Origin: Pseudomonadota bacterium
GTDB taxonomy: Bacteria > Bdellovibrionota > Bacteriovoracia > Bacteriovoracales > Bacteriovoracaceae
Length of the DNA stretch: 64,000 bases
Direction of reading: 5' to 3'
NCBI GenBank assembly: GCA_027488375.1
Contig: JAIYBW010000001.1
Coordinates: forward strand, 62,001-126,000
Every line of letters begins with the position of its first letter. Within the stretch, counting starts at the first letter, position 1. The notes below the pieces were generated by a model. That model worked only from the letters and a program-made list of their open reading frames with translations. It was not told the DNA's origin and did no database searches. Below are positions 16,593 to 25,792 of this stretch, in pieces. The position numbers and the translations under genes were made by a program.

Positions 16593-17177
16593 TTAGACCT
16601 TTGGGATTTGAGTTAATTCGATAATTTTTTTATTTTTATACTGCTCTAAAAAAGCAACACATTCAGGACGATGTTCTAAAGAAATAATTTCTCTAAAAAT
16701 CGCCCAATCTAAAAAGCAATAGAGAGAGATGGTATGAAAGTTCCATTCTTTCAGCGCTTGATTCTTAAAATATGGGCTTAGGAAATCAAGGACGGAATCA
16801 ATCCTTTCGCGCTGACGGGTGATGAAAAGATAAGGTTCATTAATATTAATTCCGGATCGCTTGAGCATGAGGAGAGTGACTCCTGCATTCATGGCCCCAT
16901 CGATGGCCGTCAGATTATTTTCGTCTTCCCAATCCATGTTTTGAAAACGATGAAGGGCGTTCAGGTAATTAAAAATCTGACGAGAATCCCAAATTTTTTT
17001 ATCGCCATCAAGCAGCACGGGAATTTGATTGATGGGATTCAATTTATTGAGATCAATCGCATCTTGACCTTCAAATATGTTCATTTCTTTAAAATCGTAG
17101 GGAATATTTTCAAGCAGAATTCGGATTCTTCTCACAAAGGGGGAAGTCTTTGATCCGTAGAGTTCATAGTTCATCAT
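16593..17177 (-). CDS. glutathione S-transferase-like protein
   Basis: This 194-residue protein has a thioredoxin-fold N-terminal domain of GST type: LYGSKTSPFVRRIRILLE, then NQIPVLLDGDKKIWDSRQIFNYL, with the cis-Pro and the Ser of the glutathione-binding region. The C-terminal helical domain is shorter and less conserved. The substrate is unknown; it could be a stringent-starvation-like or detoxifying GST. Two adjacent ATGs (17177, 17174) are possible starts. It is the first gene of a two-gene unit with deoC. Confidence 0.8.
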   Translation of the reverse strand: MMNYELYGSKTSPFVRRIRILLENIPYDFKEMNIFEGQDAIDLNKLNPINQIPVLLDGDKKIWDSRQIFNYLNALHRFQNMDWEDENNLTAIDGAMNAGVTLLMLKRSGININEPYLFITRQRERIDSVLDFLSPYFKNQALKEWNFHTISLYCFLDWAIFREIISLEHRPECVAFLEQYKNKKIIELTQIPKV

Positions 17178-17350
17178 TTTTATCCAAGGATGGAATTTTT
17201 ACTAAAGTGTCTATATTGTAGTCATTTTTTCATTAAGTCGCCAAGACTTAGACACTTCACTCTTCCAAGTCCTTAATAATCAAGCCTGGTTTTTGGCATG
17301 GTTGTTGAAAGGTAGTTTTGTATTAAATTTGAATACCTTTGGGGGAAACC

Positions 17351-18010
17351 ATGAAAACAAAAATTTTAAACTTAATGAGTTCTTTATTACTTTTAACAGT
17401 GATGGCTTCATGTGGAAAAAACCAAGTCTCTGGAGGCTCACAGGTTAATCCACCTAATATAAATACTTACTCCGCAGCTGGTGAACCAGCTTGGAATGAG
17501 CTTAAGGCGTGGGTTGATGGCCCGAGTGATAATACTCAGGTAGGTATTCATGGAATCTATCTTAAAAGATCCCTTTCCGGCGTGATTCTTCTACCAAATA
17601 TGTGTCTCAAAAATTCGATCGTTGTTGGATGTGTGGATCCAACGGGATGTTTTAAAAGCACTAATCAGGGAGTCATGAAGGGGACAGTTAAAATGACAAC
17701 GGGACTTTTTGGAGCGAAACAATATTCGGATTGTGATATTACGACTTCTTTTAATCTTTACACCAAGTCTTCAAACCAAGAATTAAAGGATGCTTTGAAT
17801 GGTAAATCTGGCCAGTTTCTAATCAAGTCGATGACTCAAAAGAACGGTTCGATTTTTAAAGTCTTTTTTGGCTCATTTGATGGAAGTACGTCTCCAACGT
17901 CATTTGCTGTGATTAATACTTCGCTTCCAAGTATCGTGAACCCAACCGAAGTTGGTTCGATGTCTGGAAATGATCTTACAAAACTGATCGATTATAGAAT
18001 TGTGCAATAA
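17351..18010 (+). CDS. lipoprotein of unknown function
   Basis: This 219-residue protein has a lipoprotein signal ending LLTVMASC, with Cys21 as the predicted lipidated residue, followed by GKNQVSGGSQ, a flexible linker. The mature part has five further cysteines, including CLKN, CVDPTGC and DCDI. No family is recognised. The start is ATG at 17351 with GGGGGAAACC directly before it; the frame can be extended to a TTG at 17339, but that would destroy the signal. A strong terminator follows, so it is probably monocistronic. Confidence 0.75.
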   Translation: MKTKILNLMSSLLLLTVMASCGKNQVSGGSQVNPPNINTYSAAGEPAWNELKAWVDGPSDNTQVGIHGIYLKRSLSGVILLPNMCLKNSIVVGCVDPTGCFKSTNQGVMKGTVKMTTGLFGAKQYSDCDITTSFNLYTKSSNQELKDALNGKSGQFLIKSMTQKNGSIFKVFFGSFDGSTSPTSFAVINTSLPSIVNPTEVGSMSGNDLTKLIDYRIVQ

Positions 18011-18032
18011 ATTTTGAATGATCTTTAATCCG

Positions 18033-18059
18033 AAAGGCTGCCCTGGGCAGCCTTTTTTT
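18033..18059 (+). terminator. Rho-independent terminator
   Basis: GGCTGC (18036-18041) pairs with GCAGCC (18047-18052) over a five-base loop and is followed by seven T; flanking A and T bases extend the stem. It ends the lipoprotein transcript. Confidence 0.88.
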
Positions 18060-18175
18060 ATTGTTTTAGTCGGATAATGTCTGCGTCTAATTCTTTTCCT
18101 GCATTTTAAAACTCAAAAATTACTATCTTAAGTTATCCTATTCCTATCTTTTTATTTTCTCTTAGGGAGTTCATT

Positions 18176-19903
18176 ATGGGTTATTACAAAGCGGACATTC
18201 GAGACATTGAATTCAATCTTTTTGAGCAGCTTAAAATTCAAGAAATTTCTAAATATGGTTTAGGTGAGCAGGATATTAAAGGCATCATCAACGAGTACAA
18301 TAAGTTTGTAGAAAACGAAATCTTTCCCACTCGTGAACCTTCAGATCAGCAAGGTGTGAAACACGTGAATGGTAAAGTTCAAGTTCCAGAAGTTCTAAAA
18401 CCTGTGCACAAAAATTTTTATGATAATGGTTGGTTTGCTCTAGGACTCCCAGAGGATATTGGAGGGACACCTGTTCCCGAAGCCCTTTATGTGGCCTGTA
18501 TGTCTCTTGCTACAGGTGCGAATGTCGCGTGGTATATGTACCCAGGACTGAGTCGTGCCGCTTTAAATGTGGTTCATCTTAAGGGCAATGATTTTATGAA
18601 GACTCATATCGTTCCAAAGATGATGAGTGGGGAGTGGGGCGGAACCATGTGCTTAACTGAACCTGGTGCAGGTTCAGATGTGGGTGCACTAAGAACCACG
18701 GCCAAGCCTCTGCCTAATGGTTCTTATGCTATCCAAGGAACAAAAATTTTTATTTCATCTGGTGAATCTGATCTCTATCAAAATAACATTCATCTAGTTC
18801 TGGCTAAAACTCCAGGTGGTGCTGAAGGAACAAAGGGAATTTCCCTTTTTGTGGTCCCAAGATTTAAAATCAATGAAGATGGCTCAATGGGTGATTCCAA
18901 TAATGTCGTTTGCTCAAAAATTGAGCATAAGATGGGGATTCATGCCTCGGCTACATGTGAAATGCAGTTTGGGATGAATGGCCAGTCAGAAGGTTGGCTC
19001 ATCGGTGAAGAATTTGAGGGAATGGCCACCATGTTTATCATGATGAATGAAGCGAGACTTTATTGTGGTATTCAGGGTGAATCTCAAGCGAATCTTGCCT
19101 ATATGATGGCCGAAAAATATACCAAAGAAAGAATTCAATTCAGCAAAGAAATTATTCATCACCCAGATGTGAAAAAAAATCTTTTGAAAATGCGAGCGAT
19201 GTCGAGAGGACTCCGTGCTCTTTGTCTTCATACGGCCGATCTCTTCAATAAGGCCCAAGATGATCACAAGCTCGAAGGGATTATTGGTCTCTTAACTCCT
19301 ATCTGTAAAGCTTACTGCTCGGAGCAAGGCTTTCAAGTTTCGTCTCTCGCCCTTCAGGCCCACGGGGGATATGGCTACTGCACAGAATATGGTGTTGAAC
19401 AGTTTGTCAGAGATACTCAAATTGCTATGATCTATGAAGGAACCAATGCTATTCAGGCGATCGATTTTGTCATGAGAAAAATTCTCAAAGATGGCGGTAA
19501 ATCTTTAGGCATTTTAAGCCAAGAGATCGTGGCTTCAGTCCAGGCCCTTGATGATGCCAAGTTTAAAAAAGAAAAAGAACTTTTTGGAAAAGTGCTTATC
19601 CAAGCTCAGGCGATCATGCAGCAACTTGGTGGTTATGCAAAAAATAATCAGTACAATTTGATTCTTCAAAATTGTAGCGATTTTCTCCACTTTGCTTCTC
19701 AAATGATTGTGGGATGGAAACTTCTTCAGTCGGCAGTTCTGGCCGATGAAAAACTACCTAGTGCTTCAGTCGGGGATAAAAAATTCTACGAGTCGAAGAT
19801 CGTGGATTTCAGGATTTATTGTGCTCATTACCTGAGTCATAATCTTTCTTTGGCAAAAACCATCAATGATTTTTCTGATGATGTCTCGGCTCTGGAGATT
19901 TAA
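18176..19903 (+). CDS. acyl-CoA dehydrogenase
   Basis: This 575-residue flavoprotein oxidises an acyl-CoA at the alpha-beta bond, passing electrons to ETF. FAD and substrate motifs are MCLTEPGAGSDVG and FISSGESDL, and the C-terminal segment YGVEQFVRDTQIAMIYEGTN has the catalytic-Glu context. It is longer than the usual 380 residues, matching the approximately 590-residue group that includes methylthiopropionyl-CoA dehydrogenase-like enzymes with an extra C-terminal helical domain. The acyl substrate is unknown. TTAGGGAG precedes the ATG. No ETF or thiolase gene is in the window. Confidence 0.92.
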   Translation: MGYYKADIRDIEFNLFEQLKIQEISKYGLGEQDIKGIINEYNKFVENEIFPTREPSDQQGVKHVNGKVQVPEVLKPVHKNFYDNGWFALGLPEDIGGTPVPEALYVACMSLATGANVAWYMYPGLSRAALNVVHLKGNDFMKTHIVPKMMSGEWGGTMCLTEPGAGSDVGALRTTAKPLPNGSYAIQGTKIFISSGESDLYQNNIHLVLAKTPGGAEGTKGISLFVVPRFKINEDGSMGDSNNVVCSKIEHKMGIHASATCEMQFGMNGQSEGWLIGEEFEGMATMFIMMNEARLYCGIQGESQANLAYMMAEKYTKERIQFSKEIIHHPDVKKNLLKMRAMSRGLRALCLHTADLFNKAQDDHKLEGIIGLLTPICKAYCSEQGFQVSSLALQAHGGYGYCTEYGVEQFVRDTQIAMIYEGTNAIQAIDFVMRKILKDGGKSLGILSQEIVASVQALDDAKFKKEKELFGKVLIQAQAIMQQLGGYAKNNQYNLILQNCSDFLHFASQMIVGWKLLQSAVLADEKLPSASVGDKKFYESKIVDFRIYCAHYLSHNLSLAKTINDFSDDVSALEI

Positions 19904-19921
19904 ATTTCTTCATGATAGGAT
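19893..19921 (+). promoter_or_regulatory. candidate promoter with TAGGAT -10
   Basis: TAGGAT (19916-19921, followed by G) overlaps a small inverted repeat (CTTCAT/ATGAAG) just after the acyl-CoA dehydrogenase stop, and lies 31 bases before the GTG of the next gene. TGGAGA is 17 bases upstream as a weak -35. The TAGGATG motif is the same as in the 39-bp blocks. Confidence 0.35.
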
Positions 19922-19952
19922 GAAGTTAATTTAAATTTAAAAGGTTACTACA

Positions 19953-20777
19953 GTGTTAAAAAATAAAGTCTTTGAGTTGGCCCAGAAGTTTTCTGGGTCA
20001 ACTCATGGCAGTTCTGATTATGACAAAGACACCGTCTATGTCAGAGGCTCCCATGATCATGAATACGTGCCTCTCTCTTTTTTACAAAAAGAGTTTCCTG
20101 AAGTTGATCAGATAGACAAACTAAAAGCTGAAGGATTTGTTTTTAGTAGTTATGATTTTCTTGAAATAAATGAATTTGATCAGTGGTATCTTAATCAATT
20201 CAATAAAAGATTATCTAGCAAGATCATGAAGAATATTGGAATTCTTCATCTCCCGGATCAAAAAGCTATTTTTGATACAGTGGAAGTCGTTCATCAAACA
20301 TTCCAGATTTTAAAAGATCATAAAGTCTTAATGAATGGAAAGAATCTTCCCATTCAATTAGGTGAGTGGTACTCAAAAATAATTTTCGGTCTCCATCAAA
20401 TAAAATCTTCTTCACAACGTGGTTTTGATTTTAAAACGGAAAATGGAAAAGTTGTTGAAGTCAAAGTTCATTGGCATGATTCAACATCACCTAAGGGTGT
20501 GAAGATCAAAAAATCTCTCGCTGAACTTTCTGATTATTGCATCATCATGTATGTGGCCAAAAATTTTACTATCCGAGATATTCTCTTTCTTGATTCTGAG
20601 TTTATCCTCAGAAAATTTGATACCAAAGGGCATACGATCTTTTTAAAAGATCAGGATGTTGCAGGCTATTTCTTTAGTAAATCAGATAAGCATTTTGACA
20701 AGGTCGTTAACAAAACTGCACTTCTTCAATTTGCGAGTCCGGCCCTCGCGATAAAACTTGAAGATCGTCTAAAGTAA
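19953..20777 (+). CDS. PD-(D/E)XK nuclease-like protein of unknown role
   Basis: This 274-residue cytoplasmic protein is not a family I can name, but its middle has the order expected of a PD-(D/E)XK nuclease core. Glu138 lies in LGEWYSKIIFG (the first helix), Asp159 in RGFDF, and Glu169-x-Lys171 in VVEVKVHW on the next strand, followed by a helix and a strand (DYCIIMYV). The N-terminal 130 residues may bind the target. The start is GTG with AAGG nine bases upstream. There is no methyltransferase or other restriction partner next to it. It is convergent with the THUMP methyltransferase gene. Confidence 0.6.
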   Translation: MLKNKVFELAQKFSGSTHGSSDYDKDTVYVRGSHDHEYVPLSFLQKEFPEVDQIDKLKAEGFVFSSYDFLEINEFDQWYLNQFNKRLSSKIMKNIGILHLPDQKAIFDTVEVVHQTFQILKDHKVLMNGKNLPIQLGEWYSKIIFGLHQIKSSSQRGFDFKTENGKVVEVKVHWHDSTSPKGVKIKKSLAELSDYCIIMYVAKNFTIRDILFLDSEFILRKFDTKGHTIFLKDQDVAGYFFSKSDKHFDKVVNKTALLQFASPALAIKLEDRLK

Positions 20778-20778
20778 T

Positions 20779-22017
20779 TTAGTACATACTATATTCTGCG
20801 ACTCGGCATTCGATATCACCATTGAAGATGATGTGACGTTTGGTTGTCTTAAGACCTACAACTTTAAGCATTTCAAGATTTCCCGTGAACAGGGCCGCCC
20901 GATGTCCCTTGTAATTATGCTTCCAGTGGTCTCCTAAACCCTTATAAAGCGCTTTTAGTTTTTCTTCTTCACCATGCTCAAGTCTTTCTCCATAAGGAGG
21001 ATTACAGATGAAAAGACATTTATTTTGACCTGGATTTAAAACGCGAGCATCAATTTGACTGACAGAAATAAATGATTCAAGTTTTGCTTTACGAATATTT
21101 TCAGTGGATGAATCATAAGCGTAATCAGAAAGGTCATTTCCTGAGATTTTACCTTTCAAAGATGGTATTTTTTTAAATCCTTCAGCTGTTTTTTGACTAA
21201 TCTCATTTAAAATGTTTTTAAAGTTTTCCATGAGAAATTCATCTTTCGTGAGCCATGGATAGTTAAGAAATGTCCATTGTTTATAATCTGGATTTTTGAG
21301 ATGGCGCTCTACTTTTAAATAACTTGGGGCTATACCTAACGCCATAAGGGCCCCTTCAATAAGAAAGGTTCCTGATCCACACATGCCGTCAATAAGATCC
21401 TCAGTTTGAGGATCCCATTTTACTAGTTTTAAAATACCGGCTGCCACATTTTCTTTTACTGGAGCTTCGGTTTTGGCAATTCGATAGCCCCGTTGATTCA
21501 GAGGATCTCCACAAAGATCATACATGATAGTAACGACATAAGGCTTTTCACGACCTCGATCAATTCTTGCTAAAAAAGCAACATCAGGAAAATCCTTGGC
21601 CACACTTGGACGCTCACCTTCGTGGTGGCGAAAATAATCTACGATGGCATCTTTAAGTTTAAGATTAGCGAACTGAGAGTTTCGAAACTCTTCTCTTTCA
21701 GAGGGAAGATCTCCAAAAATAGTGGTTAAGCGAAAAGTATGAGTAACATCCATCAAGCTCTTCCACTTAATATCTGTGGCTTCAAGGTAATAGTCTTTCT
21801 CGTTATTCACTTCAAACTGGTACAGAAATTTAAAAATTCGGCTCGCCAATCGAGACATAAGGATGGCCTTTAGGGCCACTTCATGAAACGCCTCAAATTG
21901 AACTCCGCCTCGGATGGCCTCAATCCTTTGGGCCCCTAGACCCATAAGTTCCTCTCCTAAAAGCTCTTCTAGACCAGTCGGGCATGAAGCAAAGTATTCA
22001 AATCGATATTTTTTCAT
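20779..22017 (-). CDS. THUMP-domain RNA guanine-N2 methyltransferase (RlmL/YpsC-like)
   Basis: This 412-residue protein has an N-terminal THUMP RNA-binding domain (about residues 1-165) and a C-terminal Rossmann methyltransferase. The SAM-site motif is DGMCGSGTFLIEGA, and the catalytic motif IV is CNPPYGERL, the N-PP-Y form used for N2-methylation of guanine. The size fits single-domain RlmL-type enzymes (YpsC family), which methylate G2445 of 23S rRNA, rather than the fused RlmKL protein of enterobacteria. The exact target nucleotide is inferred from family. It is divergent from ahcY. Confidence 0.88.
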   Translation of the reverse strand: MKKYRFEYFASCPTGLEELLGEELMGLGAQRIEAIRGGVQFEAFHEVALKAILMSRLASRIFKFLYQFEVNNEKDYYLEATDIKWKSLMDVTHTFRLTTIFGDLPSEREEFRNSQFANLKLKDAIVDYFRHHEGERPSVAKDFPDVAFLARIDRGREKPYVVTIMYDLCGDPLNQRGYRIAKTEAPVKENVAAGILKLVKWDPQTEDLIDGMCGSGTFLIEGALMALGIAPSYLKVERHLKNPDYKQWTFLNYPWLTKDEFLMENFKNILNEISQKTAEGFKKIPSLKGKISGNDLSDYAYDSSTENIRKAKLESFISVSQIDARVLNPGQNKCLFICNPPYGERLEHGEEEKLKALYKGLGDHWKHNYKGHRAALFTGNLEMLKVVGLKTTKRHIIFNGDIECRVAEYSMY

Positions 22018-22058
22018 TTTTAGCCTTAGATAAACCCTTAATTACTCGACCAGGCCCC

Positions 22059-22087
22059 TTGAGACCTTGGGTAAAGAGTGTTAGGTT
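22059..22087 (+). promoter_or_regulatory. ahcY promoter TTGAGA-N17-TAGGTT
   Basis: TTGAGA (22059-22064) and TAGGTT (22082-22087) are 17 bases apart and 64 bases before the ahcY ATG. The -35 is identical to that of the ceramidase-like gene and the -10 differs from its TAGGAT by one base. Confidence 0.45.
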
Positions 22088-22151
22088 ATGCTCATTAATT
22101 TATGTTTTTCTATCTACCAGACCAAAAAAGGTTTAGGAAAAGGAATTGTCA

Positions 22152-23492
22152 ATGAAAGCAACTTTTTCACAGGGTACCTACGGGAACTCAACTCGTTTAA
22201 AGTACAAAGTTAAAGACATCAGTCTAGCTGACTGGGGTCGCAAAGAAATTAAGCTAGCTGAAGCTGAAATGCCTGGTCTTATGGCCCTCCGTGAAGAGTA
22301 TGGGAAAACGAAACCCCTCAAAGGTGCTCGTATTGCTGGTTGTCTTCACATGACAATTCAAACAGCTGTTTTAATTGAGACATTGGTTGATCTAGGCGCT
22401 GAAGTGACTTGGTCATCATGTAATATCTTTTCAACTCAAGACCACGCGGCTGCGGCGATTGCTGCTGCTGGAATCCCTGTTTATGCTTGGAAAGGCATGA
22501 ACGAAGAGGAGTTCATGTGGTGTATTGATCAAACTGTTTTCTTTGGCGATAACAAAGAGCCTTTGAATATGATCCTTGATGATGGGGGAGATCTTACACA
22601 ACTTATCCTTGATAAGTACCCTGAGCTTTACAAAGGTATTAAAGGGATTTCTGAAGAAACAACAACGGGTGTTCACCGCCTTTATGAACTTGCTAAACAA
22701 AACAAGCTACCTGTCCCTTGTATCAACGTAAATGACTCTGTAACTAAGTCAAAATTTGATAATAAATACGGCTGTCGCGAGTCATGTGTGGATGCTATCC
22801 GCCGTGCGACTGATGTGATGATTGCTGGTAAAGTAGCCGTTGTGGCGGGCTTTGGTGATGTGGGTAAAGGTTCAGCAGATTCGCTTAAAGGTGCTGGTGC
22901 ACGGGTTATCGTGACTGAAATTGATCCTATTTGTGCTCTTCAGGCCGCTATGGAAGGTTACGAAGTAAAGAAAATGGACGATGCTGTTAAAGAAGCAGAT
23001 ATCGTTGTGACAACAACTGGTTGTAAAGATATCGTGACTGGAAAGCACTTCCTTGCCATGAAAGATAAGACGATCGTTTGTAACATTGGTCACTTTGATA
23101 TTGAAATCGATATGGCCTGGTTGAATAAGAACTACGGTCACACCAAAGATACAGTGAAGCCACAAGTTGATCTTTATACGCTTGATAATAACAAGCAAGT
23201 GATCGTTCTTGCTGAAGGTCGTCTGGTGAATCTTGGATGTGCTACTGGTCACCCAAGCTTTGTGATGTCTAACTCTTTCACAAACCAAACATTAGCTCAA
23301 ATTGAACTTTGGACGAATGCTCAGTCTTACGAAAAGAAAGTTTACATGCTTCCAAAACATCTTGATGAGAAAGTTGCAAGACTTCACTTGAAGAAAATTG
23401 GAGTGGAGCTTGATGTATTAACGCCTGCTCAGTCTGAATACCTCGGTATTGCAGCTTCAGGCCCTTATAAGCCTGAATACTATCGTTATTAA
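22152..23492 (+). CDS. ahcY: adenosylhomocysteinase
   Basis: This 446-residue NAD-dependent enzyme hydrolyses S-adenosylhomocysteine to adenosine and homocysteine, relieving product inhibition of methyltransferases. Motifs include [32 protein letters not shown], the NAD-binding [17 protein letters not shown], and the C-terminal KPEYYRY. Start: an in-frame TTG two codons upstream is possible, but ATG at 22152 has AAAAGGAA at good spacing. The gene is monocistronic with its own terminator and is codon-wise among the cleanest in the window, as expected for high expression. Confidence 0.97.
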   Translation: MKATFSQGTYGNSTRLKYKVKDISLADWGRKEIKLAEAEMPGLMALREEYGKTKPLKGARIAGCLHMTIQTAVLIETLVDLGAEVTWSSCNIFSTQDHAAAAIAAAGIPVYAWKGMNEEEFMWCIDQTVFFGDNKEPLNMILDDGGDLTQLILDKYPELYKGIKGISEETTTGVHRLYELAKQNKLPVPCINVNDSVTKSKFDNKYGCRESCVDAIRRATDVMIAGKVAVVAGFGDVGKGSADSLKGAGARVIVTEIDPICALQAAMEGYEVKKMDDAVKEADIVVTTTGCKDIVTGKHFLAMKDKTIVCNIGHFDIEIDMAWLNKNYGHTKDTVKPQVDLYTLDNNKQVIVLAEGRLVNLGCATGHPSFVMSNSFTNQTLAQIELWTNAQSYEKKVYMLPKHLDEKVARLHLKKIGVELDVLTPAQSEYLGIAASGPYKPEYYRY

Positions 23493-23496
23493 TTTC

Positions 23497-23525
23497 AAAG
23501 GGCGCCTTGAGCGCCCTTTTTTTTT
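23497..23525 (+). terminator. Rho-independent terminator
   Basis: GGGCGC (23500-23505) pairs with GCGCCC (23511-23516) over a five-base loop, with AAA before the stem and nine T after it. It ends ahcY and lies only 15 bases before rpiB, so rpiB must be transcribed by read-through or from a promoter overlapping this element. Confidence 0.9.
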
Positions 23526-23540
23526 GAAAATGAGACTAAG

Positions 23541-23972
23541 ATGAAAATCATCCTTGCTTCAGATCACGCTGCTTTTAATGAAAAACAAGAACTCATGAAA
23601 TATCTTAAAGACCATCACGACCTCATTGATGTGGGAACTAATAATTCTGATTCAACCCATTATCCTGAATGGGCAAAAAAATTAGTGGAACAAGTTAAAT
23701 CTGAAAAGGCAGTCGGGATTTTACTTTGCGGATCTGGCATTGGTGTTTCCATGGTGGCCAATAGATTTTCAGGAATAAGAGCGGCCCTGTGTCGAGATGA
23801 AGATGATGCTAAAATGTCTCGTCTTCACAACGATGCGAATGTTCTCTGTCTTTCTGGACGGAAGACTTCAATCGATCTTATCAAAAAAATTACTGATACT
23901 TTCCTTTCAACTTCTTTTGAGGGAGGAAGACACCAGGATCGAGTCAATCAGTTCAATCTTCTTGGAGAATAG
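23541..23972 (+). CDS. rpiB: ribose-5-phosphate isomerase B
   Basis: This 143-residue RpiB/LacA/LacB family protein interconverts ribose-5-phosphate and ribulose-5-phosphate. The pattern ILASDHAAFNEK at the N-terminus, the active-site Cys in LLCGSGIGVSMVANR, and the IRAALCRDEDDAKMSRLHNDANVLCLSGR region are all typical. Length is normal. It begins directly after the ahcY terminator and ends one base before the stop of the convergent secreted-protein gene. Confidence 0.95.
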   Translation: MKIILASDHAAFNEKQELMKYLKDHHDLIDVGTNNSDSTHYPEWAKKLVEQVKSEKAVGILLCGSGIGVSMVANRFSGIRAALCRDEDDAKMSRLHNDANVLCLSGRKTSIDLIKKITDTFLSTSFEGGRHQDRVNQFNLLGE

Positions 23973-25598
23973 TTATTTTTTTTCTTCCTCAACTTGGAGC
24001 TTATTAATCCCTGATCTCATGTAGCGATTTGAAATAATATCAAAGAGAGGAGTATCTGGAGTTTGAGTGACGTCGGCTTTCTCTAAAGCTTTATCTGCAA
24101 ACGTAAGAATTTCAGTTCCAGCTTGAGACTCTTCTTCTTTTCCAGGCATCGAAAAACCAAGTTCTTCATCATCCTCGACAGCTGAGAAGCCTCCGCCTCG
24201 TTTCCCATCAGATGATTTCTCCGTTTCTGCGACTTTTTCTTTTAAATCTTTTGGAAGTTTATCGAGGGCCGTACTTAAACTTTTGTCTCCAATTCCTCCA
24301 GGAGGATTAATTGAAGGAGATTGAGCGACTAAAGCAGCGACTGAATCGGGTAAAACGCCTTTTAAACTATCAGCAATTTCTTTTTCTTTTTTGCTGAGAT
24401 TTATTTTAGGGGTATTTTTTGGTTCAATTAGTTTTTTTGTTTTCGCAGCGTAGGCCCCTGACTTAATAGCGTAACTATCAAAGGCGCCAGAATCAAAGTC
24501 TCCATTTCCTAATAAATCAAATCCAGTGTTGGCCATGTTCATCATATTATTTCCTAGACCTAACTTCATATTGGGGCTTGTGAATTTAGGTTTAAAACAT
24601 GTATTACTGGATTTACATTTACAGTCCTTATCGTATTCCATCTTTCCATCTTTCATTACACCACACCCAACAGCGACTTTATTGGGATCAAGTTGCCCTC
24701 CGTTCATCACGCAGACTTCTTGATAGGTATCAGCATAAAGATTTTTAGACGTTTTTTCGGCACAGAAACAAGCTGTCTTTGTCCATGGATTACAGTCACC
24801 AACAGAGGGGAGGGCATTAATAACGGTTTGAACTTTATCTGCTGCATCTTTGTGGTTTTTTGCTTTTACATAATAGAGCGCAGATAGGCCCCCGGCCGCA
24901 GTCATTTTCGCCCAGTATTTCCAGTCCATGACAACTCGGCCTTGAGAAGAAGCTGCTCGAGCAATATAACAGGCACTCGTAGCAGCATAGATAGAACCTT
25001 GATAGAGGCTGGTTTTTCTACGAGCTTCATGAGTTTTTTTCAAGGCAAGGAGTGCTTTTAATTGCAGGTCTTTTTCTTCTTTAAGGCTTTCTTCAATTTT
25101 TGATTGTAATCCTTGCTGGATATAGGTGCTGATGAATTCATACCCCATGGCCGCATAAATACAGTAGTCAGATTTTTGATCAGCAGCTTCTGATTTTTTT
25201 ACTTCTTTTCCATCCTTCACAAAAGTTCCGGTGTCGGTTTTGTTGGCTTTGCTTACAACTCCGACTGTTGGTCCTCCGCCTCCGGTCATAAAACCGCTCG
25301 CGCCGAAAAGTAATCCATAAAACTTTCCCATATTTTGCTCAATCGCCTCGCCAAAATTTCCTTTAAAGACAGAGGCCTGAGAATTGACTTCATTTTGACT
25401 ACAGGTACCTAGGCCTTGACTACTACACTGTTCTGAAATGATTCCATCTTTTCTGCCTTGATGAACAAAATCTTTAGCCTCTTTGGCCTGCTGATCAGTC
25501 AGGTTCCCAGAAGTTTCAAAAGATTCGTTAAGCGACTGAGCTCTTGTTGAGTTATTAAGAATAGAGATCGTTAAAGCTAAAAAAAGCGTAAATTTCAT
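23973..25598 (-). CDS. large secreted protein of unknown function
   Basis: This 541-residue protein has a signal peptide (MKFTLFLALTISILNNSTRA). Its first third contains glycine-rich stretches (GLLFGASGFMTGGGG) and helical segments; the middle has a cysteine-rich part, CNPWTKTACFCAEKTSKN, then CGVMKDGKM and CKCKSSNTC. The last 200 residues are low-complexity, rich in Lys, Pro and acidic residues. No family is recognised. A surface or periplasmic structural role is possible. It is divergent from the DtxR-type regulator. Confidence 0.7.
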   Translation of the reverse strand: MKFTLFLALTISILNNSTRAQSLNESFETSGNLTDQQAKEAKDFVHQGRKDGIISEQCSSQGLGTCSQNEVNSQASVFKGNFGEAIEQNMGKFYGLLFGASGFMTGGGGPTVGVVSKANKTDTGTFVKDGKEVKKSEAADQKSDYCIYAAMGYEFISTYIQQGLQSKIEESLKEEKDLQLKALLALKKTHEARRKTSLYQGSIYAATSACYIARAASSQGRVVMDWKYWAKMTAAGGLSALYYVKAKNHKDAADKVQTVINALPSVGDCNPWTKTACFCAEKTSKNLYADTYQEVCVMNGGQLDPNKVAVGCGVMKDGKMEYDKDCKCKSSNTCFKPKFTSPNMKLGLGNNMMNMANTGFDLLGNGDFDSGAFDSYAIKSGAYAAKTKKLIEPKNTPKINLSKKEKEIADSLKGVLPDSVAALVAQSPSINPPGGIGDKSLSTALDKLPKDLKEKVAETEKSSDGKRGGGFSAVEDDEELGFSMPGKEEESQAGTEILTFADKALEKADVTQTPDTPLFDIISNRYMRSGINKLQVEEEKK

Positions 25599-25756
25599 AA
25601 GGCACCTTTGAGATTAAGCTTCACTTATTTTATCACGGGGCCTTCATTAGACTCAGAGGGAAGAAAATCCCACTTCATGGAAGTACGCATTTTCAAGAAC
25701 TTGAGGAATTCTCTCTTCTTTTTTAGAGCTGTCTAAGTGCAAAGAATAATTATCGT

Positions 25757-25785
25757 TTGACGGGATTTTAGGGGGAAAGTACCTT
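25757..25785 (+). promoter_or_regulatory. candidate promoter TTGACG-N17-TACCTT
   Basis: TTGACG (25757-25762) is a near-consensus -35. With 17 bases spacing the -10 would be TACCTT, which is poor, ending seven bases before the regulator's ATG. No ribosome binding site is evident, so this may be another leaderless start. Confidence 0.35.
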
Positions 25786-25792
25786 ATAGGCT

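Noticed and set aside
19904-19925. Inverted repeat CTTCAT/ATGAAG as a terminator for the acyl-CoA dehydrogenase gene
   Set aside because: The stem is short and AT-rich and no T run follows; the site also contains the TAGGATG promoter-like motif.
22018-22151. Possible S-adenosylhomocysteine riboswitch before ahcY
   Set aside because: The leader has a sigma-70-like promoter and only about 60 bases of transcript, without the conserved GC-rich stems of the known SAH riboswitch.
22872-23288. 138-residue open frame opposite ahcY
   Set aside because: It is antisense to the NAD-binding domain of a highly conserved enzyme; a shadow frame.
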